Shown here piece by piece: positions 33,701-64,000 of a stretch of DNA of 64,000 nt; position 1 is the stretch's first letter, and each line of letters starts with the position of its first letter. The translations under genes were made by a program, and so were the position numbers. The stretch spans positions 17,896,273-17,960,272 of the forward strand of contig NC_092572.1 in NCBI RefSeq assembly GCF_037975245.1. Reading direction: 5' to 3'. The notes below the pieces were generated by a model, which saw only the letters and a program-made list of their open reading frames with translations, did no database searches and was not told the origin of the DNA. This stretch comes from Apostichopus japonicus (Eukaryota > Echinodermata > Holothuroidea > Aspidochirotida > Stichopodidae).

Positions 33701-36700
33701 TTTTCCAAAGAAATTTCCTTGGTATAGGGGCCTATATATAGCTTGTGTAGTCCATCAGAGTAATAGTTTTTACAGATGTCCACCAAAAAAAAAGGCCACA
33801 CAATTTAATAGCTATATGAGGCCTAAATAAATAGAAACCGGAAATTTTGAAATATCGCCATTAAGTTTCACAAATTGTACAATGAAAATCATGATTTTTA
33901 ACTGTGAACAAAATTGTTCTTCATGAACGATCGATTCTTCAATAACGCTGTAAAGTTCATTCAGTTCAAAATCATTGTTGTTTATTCAAACTTGTCTCAT
34001 TGTTTACTTATGTAAATAAATAGTTATTACTTTACAACAGCCATCTAACAAACCCTGTACTTTTTATATGTTCTAGCTGTCTGTAAATTTCCACTGGGGA
34101 AAACGATGTATGCTCTTTTTCCTCGACCGAAAATGTAGGTCTACACTGCCCAAAATGTGCAGTGACCCCGGATAAGGTTTGGGATGGTTCGGGGAGACGC
34201 TGGGGGAGGGGGTGGCTGGAGGTGCTGGGCAGGGGTCATACCTGACAATGTTAAAAAGAAGCCTAAAAGAAAAACAAAAGATACACTCTAACGCCATAGT
34301 AGATCGATTGAAGTACCAGATGGGATGGGAGGGGTGGGGGGGGGGTCATATGGAGGGATGGAGAGGAGGAATGGAGAGATAGAGATATCGGACGGTTGAA
34401 GGAACAGGGGCAAGTGTCGAGAGGAATGAGGGGAGAAGGAACGAGAGAGGGATGAAGACGGCAGGTGGAGAGAGGAGGGGAGAGGTGGAAAGCCGGGGGA
34501 GGGGGAGGGTCGGGTAAGCGGAGGTTGGGTCATTAGCATCGGTGTTTTGTGTCCATCAGACAATGTAGGAGGGTTGTCACATCTCACCCGAGGGTCGTAG
34601 TTTCCTTACAAGGTTCCAATTAAAATACAAAATGAACGAAATACAGTCACTTTTTGTTCTTTCCCTTCTTTTTCGTGCATCACAAAATGGTGTGCAAGAT
34701 GTCCTTCTACAGATGAACACAATGTTATTTACAAGATGCGTGTAAAATTGTACGAATCAGTAGCAAGTTAACAACAACATGAAACAATAAAAAAGGAACC
34801 ATTCAAAAAGCGAAGAAAAAAGTGGTAGGCTATAATGCACTCGCCCTGAGTATAACAAGATGAAGAAATTGTGACAACAGTCATTGAATCACTTCACCCC
34901 CAAATATTTACAAATAATTGAAGAAAAATAATTAAAAAACTTACGTTCCATGTTATAATTCTTAACATTTATCCCATTTTATCGATTAATAAAAAGTAAG
35001 TGTAATTAGACTAATAATTCTGTAATTAAGAAACAATGTACAACATGAAAAGAACAATTTTAAACAGATTTTGTTTGTTTTTTCAAAAAGTAGAATAGTT
35101 ATAACCGTAAGAAGAGAAAGTAATTTATGATCACGTGATACATTTTTTGCAATATATTACTTCAAAATGTACCATTTTTAAAATTGCATTGTTTTTTTTA
35201 TCGATTTTTATGGTATTCGTATAGTTCCAGTCAGGAGAATATGATAAATAGTTATTAATTAGAGTCTTTAATTAATCCACAATATCATAACTACGATGAC
35301 AATGGTTGACACTCATGCCTTATTCATAATGCTAATTTTATCAAAGGTCGCTTCATTCATCATGTAACATATCAAAGTAAAATGGATGTAAAGAATATCA
35401 CATGAAATATAATTTGTGAAAGACTTCCTTATAAATGAACTGATACCAAATAAACATTTTCATTTTTCCCGAAGGTGAACGCGAAACACAACAATTTGCT
35501 TGCATTATTTTAAAAATGCTCTCAACTTAGTTTTCTCTTTGTATTTTATAGGTAAACCGATGTAATTCTATTAATTCATATTTTGTATAATATATGAATT
35601 TTCTTAGCACCATATCGATTTATAGTATATTCAATATCTACAGATATAAATATTTCAAGTACCGAATGAGAATAATAGTAATGATTTTAATAACGATGAG
35701 ATTAATAACAGTTCTATGCATGTTTGTCATTCGTGCATATTCATTGCTCATAATAACAAATGATCCCTGTTTGACACAAGTCGATTACATTCGTTGATGC
35801 ACTATTTTGCGTTACATACGAAAATTTTGTCTTTATATCATGATGTATTAAAACGTTACAGGCTAATCTCGTCACGGTAATACTTGAAAATAATCATGGT
35901 AATTAATATCTTAGGAAACGATAGCAATCATTAAGTGTTCCTTAATTAACTAACACTGTGTGAAAGAATTAAAACAACAAAAGCTCTGTCAAATGTCAAT
36001 ACAGTTTGCAACTCCGTAATCGTCGTTAGGCAAACTTTGCTGAAATCAAACAAGATAAAGATTAAAAATGGCGCTGTTAAACAATAGCGGATTATCCCTT
36101 GTGAACTATGTAATGTGAAACTCTTTATAAGCAAACTGAGGAACAAAAATTTTGAGCGAAAATATAAAATATACATCTATCAATACAATAAATACGACTG
36201 TATAGGCCTATATAGGAATTAATGAGTTTAATATATATAACTATATTTTATAGAATCGAAAGAGACATTAAACTCTGTTTTTTTAAGATATTTTTGTCAA
36301 TGCCGGGGTCTCTTGTTGCGGAATACGTACAAGCCGTGATCTTGTAGAAATTTCAAAGAAAAAGTTGATATACTTTATGTCAAAAAGCAAAGACGAGGCA
36401 ATTGCTACCCAATTCACGGTACTGCATGATTAACTGATCGTGAAAAGGGCCGAGCTGGTGGTTGAGGAGGAAGGCATTTAAGATATATCCGTTGAAAGTT
36501 GACATTTTTTTTGCTAGTTACATTCACGATGAAATCAAACAAACTGGTACATTTGTGAGGCAAGTGCGGTGATATGAGGGTGCTCTTTCACTTTTTTTAT
36601 TTACAATATTGGTAAAAAAAAAACACCCCCTTTTCATTAAAAACAGTCATTTTGTTTTGTAATCCTTGTTTCCGTTTGGATAACTGGTTACCAATTACCG

Positions 36701-37962
36701 CGTATTTTATATGAATTGAAATACACTCATAGCAAATCATAAACGATCTCGCAGGGGAGGGATTTGATGAGTGAAAGGGGGGTAGGGGGTGGTGCCAAAC
36801 CTGGCGAATTGGTCTAAGGAGAGGGAGTGCCCGTCCCCTGTAGTTTGGATTTTATAAAGCCCCTAGATGTAATATGGTGCCATATTTATAGGTTATTTCC
36901 CAGTACTTTAGTGGTGTATTTGAAAACGTAATTATGTTATCTGCAAGAAAAGTCTTGCCAGATTTACTAAGCGACAAGTAACAATGAATTTAAATAAGAA
37001 TCGTCACAATAGGTCGATCTTTTTTATAGCCTGTGTTATGACGTTCGGAATAAGTATTCAAGTATAGCAGAGTTGCCAGTATTGATGTGGCATAACCAAC
37101 AAAACACCGACCGAATTGGATAAAAAATGGCAACTCAGGATCTGGAAAAAAAAAGCAGGGGCAGTACCACCACCCCCCCTCCCCTGTAGTCCCCGCCTAT
37201 GCGGTATCGTGTGTTATATTTCATGCATTGTGAAAACCGCCAAATATTAGTAAACAAAATTAAGTCCAACTTGGTAAAACCTCTGCAACATAAAAACACA
37301 AATGAAAACAATACAAGATATTAAAGCCGGCTGTGTAGATCATCATAATTGATTTCCAGTAGCTGCCTGTCCAGTGCCTTTCCAGGTGCTGTCTGTTTCG
37401 TGCGTAATTCAATCCATAGGATTTGCAAAAATATTCATATTTAAACCCCGATATGTATCAATATAGTATCGCCTTAAAAATCTGCTTCTCAACAAACAGC
37501 GACTTCTTGATAATGGTGTGATCGATGAAAAAAATCGACAGCATCTGAGAAGAAAAGAAAAACGAAGTAAACAAATATATATAAAATTCAGTAAAATCAA
37601 ACCACTTTCTGTAAAAGAACAAAAAAAGATCACCTCAACTTATTCAACTCGAAGGTTGCAAATGACCGAAAGCAATTTAGCCGACCATGATTGCAGCCCA
37701 TATTTCATAAATGTCGCTTGTATTCCGAGTTTTTTTATTCCGAGTTATAACAGTTTGTCCCCCTCCCCACCCCGCCCCCTCCCCCTCCCCTGTATAATAC
37801 AGTTATAACAGGTAATGTAACACTTGCATTTCTTTCTTCAGAGAATTGTGAATTAAAAAGAATTTAGAAATGTTGACAGAAACAATGGTATTTCTTCGAG
37901 TTTGTTTTCGAGGGGGTGTGATGTGGGGGGGGGGGGGTTATATTTATTCATTGCTTACACTT
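30773..37962. other. Intergenic region between the GLIPR2-like gene (5' side) and PDE9A (3' side)
   Basis: No coding exon is recognisable. The CAP-gene promoter should lie just right of 30772. A 19-base G run is at 32095-32113. Purine-rich GA/GGA sequence fills 34320-34515. The left end of this interval on the minus strand is the PDE9A 3' UTR, with possible AATAAA signals at 37948-37943 and 37739-37734. Confidence 0.5.
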
Positions 37963-59931
<21,969 letters not shown>

Positions 59932-61242
59932 CTGCAAAACAAATAATAAAACAAACAAACGTTATGACAGAATGTAAACATTGGGTGTAGAATCGTGACT
60001 CGGAACTCTAAAGGTATCAGGTTCTCGGGCGCATGCGCATGCTTGAGTTATACGTCATGGATGTTTTCTTCTCATAAATGCAAAGAACAATAAACGAACG
60101 TACAACATTACGTATTTAACTGTGACTCGCGTACGTAAACATTGGACACAGTTATCTAATACTAGAAAACACTCCGCTCTGCATTTTGTGTACAGATTTT
60201 ACATCACATTACGTTGAAATATATTCCCCGATACGAGACTCTTTATACCATATGTGACGTAATAATAGTGGTAGAAAGTAACTTAAAATTATATTTTGTG
60301 TTACTTTGTATGTAGTATGCATCGTTCTGTTCTGTCCAAGCATTGTAATATTCAACATGTATTGGCCATATATCCCCACACCCACACCCTTCCCTTCAAC
60401 AAAAAAATAATAAGGAAGAAGAGGTTTAGTGCTTATGATAAGTTTAAGTTTAAAGCGATACAACAGAATCTAACAAATTCGACATATAATACACTACATA
60501 ATAAAGTAGACACTACGATATGGCTTCTAGCTGGAATTCGACTCCAAGTGTAGCACTAAATTATTCAGACTAGACTCTTGTTTTCATAATTTTAGTTTTA
60601 TTCTTTATGTATAAAATATGAATAATTTACATTCACGCTCTCAACAATAAGTACCAAGTTACTTTTCGAATATATATGTTTTTTTTGGGGGGGGGGGATA
60701 AAATAGTCTGGATTCAGATGCCTGGTAAATGAATAGGCTATTAATATACAAAATTAAATGTAAGCTTTCTTTTGGATGACAAAATTGAAATTTGCTGTCA
60801 GGGTGACGAAGAGTTCACCGCCATGTGAATCGTTTTTAAGCATGTCTATATTAATCAACCTGACAGTTATTAAAATTTCAGTAGTAATAAGGTCTGACTA
60901 ATAGAAAGGAGAATGGAGTAGATAATTTATCAAAAGTAATGTCATCTCATTTTCTAAATATACTTATGTACGAATGAAGACTTTAAAACAGTAAGCCAAG
61001 GACAATTGTGCCCCCTGGCAATGACCACGCCCTAGACAACTTGACAGCAATATAAATTTAAATACACATGGAAAATAAAATGTACGATAAATGATACATT
61101 ATTGATGAGAAGTAATCTTGGTAGAAATTGTACAAAAAAAATAAAAAAATAAAAATACAAGAGAAAAGTAAAGAAAAAAGTACGTGATGATCATTGAATT
61201 CTAAGCTTCTCAGAAATATTTATGTTCTCCTGAATTGTCACG

Positions 61243-61469
<227 letters not shown>

Positions 61470-61683
61470 TGAAACCTTTTATTTTGTTATCACTGAAATC
61501 AAAGTCACCTTTAGGTCATGCATAGAGTGCTTCGAAATTGGTTATAAACTCATCTCTATTATGGAAAACAATCATTGTTATATTAAAACAAAAAGCAATG
61601 GTATCATATGTAGACTTTTAGACACTAAATTGATTGATATCTCCCGAATGGAATAAGATTTTTCTTAATTTTTTTGTGGAAGT

Positions 61684-61707
61684 TGTTAACGACAATTATC
61701 TCTATTG

Positions 61708-61781
<74 letters not shown>

Positions 61782-61805
61782 CAATAGAGATAACTGTCGT
61801 TAACA
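61684..61805. repeat. 122-bp palindrome with TA core
   Basis: The left arm tgttaacgacaattatctct-attgtatg (61684-61711) and the right arm (61778-61805) are inverse copies with one mismatch, and the centre is pure TA. A single strand could fold into one hairpin over the full length. Confidence 0.92.
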
Positions 61806-62060
61806 TTTTTGCATTCAATTCATTTGCCTTTGTCGTTTACCTCCATTGCATTAACATAAAGTCTGTTCAAAGTATCTCTTTCGAGATCCGGCTTTAGGAA
61901 TCACAAATGATTTTCGAGTTGGATAGCATCATGTTTGATCTCTAGAGTAGGGCAAAATATGTCACCAAAAACAGAACTAGTATTGTTCGATATAGGTGGC
62001 AAACGCCTACAGTGGAATTACGATCTTCCTTACCGGTTTCGAACCTCTGGACATACAATC

Positions 62061-62210
62061 AGCGTCCATAGCCTAGTGGTTAGGGTGTCCGCGTACAGAG
62101 CGGGAGGCCCGTGGTTCGAATCCCGGTGGAGGCTGAAAGTTTTTTCACTGTTCTTGATTTTCCAACTCATTACGATTTTCATTTATATATATATATATAT
62201 ATATATATAT
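62061..62210 (+). mobile_element. tRNA-derived SINE, family A, full-length copy with (TA)n tail
   Basis: The head is tRNA-like: tagcctagtggttagggtg acts as an A box, and ggttcgaatcccggtgga carries a near-perfect B box about 35 bp further on. A body shared with the 50.2-kb copy follows (ggctgaaagttttttcactg, ttcttgattttccaactcat, acgattttcatt). The copy ends in a (TA)n tail at 62184-62210. The two RNA polymerase III boxes, the shared body and the simple tail define a SINE; it is not a plain tRNA gene, because a further body follows the tRNA-like part. Confidence 0.82.
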
Positions 62211-63104
62211 GAATATTGATGTTTGGACTTGTCACTCCTTTCACTATAGAGTAATAGTTCACTATAGAGTAATAGAACACTTTTGTCGTGAGATGTTAAC
62301 CTATACACCAAATACCTGACTTCTAAGTAGTTTATTAGGTTACAGTGCGCTACATATACTGTTGTTGTTTATTAGGAACCCTTACAACTTCTTAATTATT
62401 CACCTGAAGTATTATATTTTCGTATGCAAGACAAGTAACACCGAGCCAAATATCGATGATTTCTTTTATAAATTTAAATTTGCTTTGAGCGTCGAAAGTT
62501 TAAATTATTTTAAGCGAAAGCAGCCACGGAAAAATAAAGTGAATTTCCCGGAGCTTAGAAAAGCCTTTTCATATTGTCCAAACCTGTTTACGTAGAAGTT
62601 TCTTATTTAGCTGTGTGTAGTGCAAATGGTTTCCTTTGCTGTCTACTTACATTAACTGATACTTACTGCAGTTGCTTGAATATGTAACAGACCATACCAT
62701 TGTTGTTTTTTCAATGTATAATTTTAATGTGTACCATGTTAAGTGATCGTGAATACATATGGAGGAGGAAAAAAAAAAAAAAAGGAACCGTTGGTTTATT
62801 ACAAGGTTAGAAAGCTGCTATTCCCTCATCTTAGAATTATCATTAAGCTAATTAGCCTGCAGGTGGATTAGGTTGTTACCAAGGACAACTAACCAGCACT
62901 GGTATCTTTAATCCATTAGTTAATATAGCAACTAGCGAACTGTTGGAAAGTCGCTGGTAATCGGTAATATGTAATAATGAAAATAGAACCAGCTGCGATA
63001 TGTAATACCACATTGCCAGTGAGACTCTTAATGACTGAATTAATAATTGCTCTGAGAACAGCATAATGCATGCACAAACGATATCAAATTAAACAATGAC
63101 ATTA

Positions 63105-63185
63105 TTATTTTATTGTTATACAAAATTTCTATAGCGCTTTATCCAATCAGAAATTGCTCTAAGGCGCTTTACAGTAAAATACATA
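63105..63185. repeat. Probable interspersed repeat with a 'tatagcgcttt' motif
   Basis: The sequence ttctatagcgctttatccaa followed by ctaaggcgctttacag resembles a motif that recurs in many marine invertebrate genomes. Only one copy is in this window, so the call rests on recognition and not on a second copy. Confidence 0.4.
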
Positions 63186-63295
63186 CAAACAAGATATACA
63201 CATATACAAACAAAATATACAAACAAACAAACAAACTAAATAATATATTATATATTAACTGGTAGCATCAGATACAGTAGTTGTACTATACTGTA

Positions 63296-63715
63296 CACTG
63301 TTGAAAGTAAATGCAATATGTATATGTCGTAGGTCTATATATATATATACCAAACACTAACAGTCTACATAATACCATATTTCCGTGTAAACTGTTGAAA
63401 GTATATGTATACTATTGATATGTCGTAGGTCTATATGTATAAACCAAACACTAACAGTCTACTTAATATGATATTTCCGTGTAAAACTGTTGAAAGTATA
63501 TGTATACTATTGATATGTCGTAGGTTTATATCTATATACCAACCACTAACAGTCTACTTAATACAATATTTCCGTGTAAACTGTTGAAAGTATATGTATA
63601 CTATTGATATGTCGTAGGTATATATCTACCTCATTTCCGTGTAAACTGTTGAACTAACAGTCTACTTAATATTAACACTTATTAACACTAACAGTCAACT
63701 TAATATGATATTTCC
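63296..63715. repeat. Tandem repeat, about 95-bp unit, about 4.4 copies
   Basis: The landmark actgttgaa recurs at about 63297, 63391, 63486, 63580 and 63644. Units contain gtcgtaggtctata, ccaaacactaacagtctact and atatttccgtgtaa. The last unit is shortened to about 64 bp and rearranged. Confidence 0.88.
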
Positions 63716-64000
63716 ATACCGTTCGCAATGGATTACAAAAAAATTCTCTCAAAACGGTGAAACCAACAACAACAACTATACCGAGATTAACAACAAAAAC
63801 AACAACTTGCTTACAAATAGACCTCAGGCTCTACATAAACATGAACGACACACTGTTCACATGTGTATGTATATAATGAAAACGCACAGTGTGACACGAT
63901 GGAACCTTACTTGATCCACAATTAACACTGATTCACGCGGTCACTTCTATCTTTTGAAGACGTCCAAATAAATAAAAAAAACATTCTATATATTAATAAA

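Noticed and set aside
34288-34587. Pro/Ser-rich minus-strand ORF
   Set aside because: It is the reverse reading of a purine-rich (GGA/GAGG) simple-sequence stretch.
62065-62135. A genuine tRNA gene
   Set aside because: A and B boxes are present, but the acceptor stem does not pair well and a SINE body plus TA tail follow directly, with a second copy elsewhere.
63905-63962. Possible first exon of PDE9A on the minus strand (donor-like gtaagg at 63911-63906)
   Set aside because: The frame needed for a phase-0 join has an upstream stop with no ATG, and the translation does not resemble the PDE9A N-terminus.

Overview
This is a eukaryotic (metazoan) window. Genes are split by GT-AG introns, intergenic DNA is AT-rich, and long (TA)n microsatellites, poly-G tracts, tRNA-derived SINEs and cut-and-paste transposon remnants are common. 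Four multi-exon genes can be assembled from the sequence, and each has orthologues across animals. An invertebrate deuterostome, possibly an echinoderm such as a sea cucumber, would fit, but this is inferred from the general character of the DNA and not proven.

Layout. (1) 1-6120, minus strand: a PRDM15-like transcription regulator with a zinc knuckle, a PR/SET domain and at least 14 C2H2 fingers; its 3' end lies off the left edge. (2) 8386-17684, plus strand: HINFP, the histone H4 gene transcription factor, in nine exons, with an unusual Gly/Glu-rich tandem-repeat C-terminus encoded by a minisatellite. Genes 1 and 2 diverge from a gap of about 2.3 kb. (3) 22084-30772, minus strand: a complete four-exon CAP-domain protein of the GLIPR2/GAPR-1 type, with an N-myristoylation-type first exon 6.8 kb from the second. 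(4) 37963-59931, minus strand: a PDE9A-type cGMP phosphodiesterase in 15 recognisable exons; the extreme N-terminus was not found and is probably off the right edge.

The rest is introns and intergenic DNA rich in repeats. These include a 654-bp hAT-like element with perfect 8-bp target-site duplications, a 1.83-kb TTAA-bounded element carrying a broken THAP domain (Kolobok-like), two tRNA-derived SINE families with two copies each, a LINE reverse-transcriptase scrap, five short-period tandem arrays (one with a conserved hairpin in every unit), a 122-bp TA-cored palindrome and at least eight long TA arrays.

The four genes do not form a functional pathway; they are ordinary animal neighbours. 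Two encode zinc-finger regulators (PRDM15-like and HINFP), one a membrane-associated CAP protein and one a cGMP hydrolase. I found no convincing new multi-gene system. The items most worth checking are the repeat tail of HINFP, the THAP/TTAA element, the hairpin satellite and the microsatellites that sit against splice sites.
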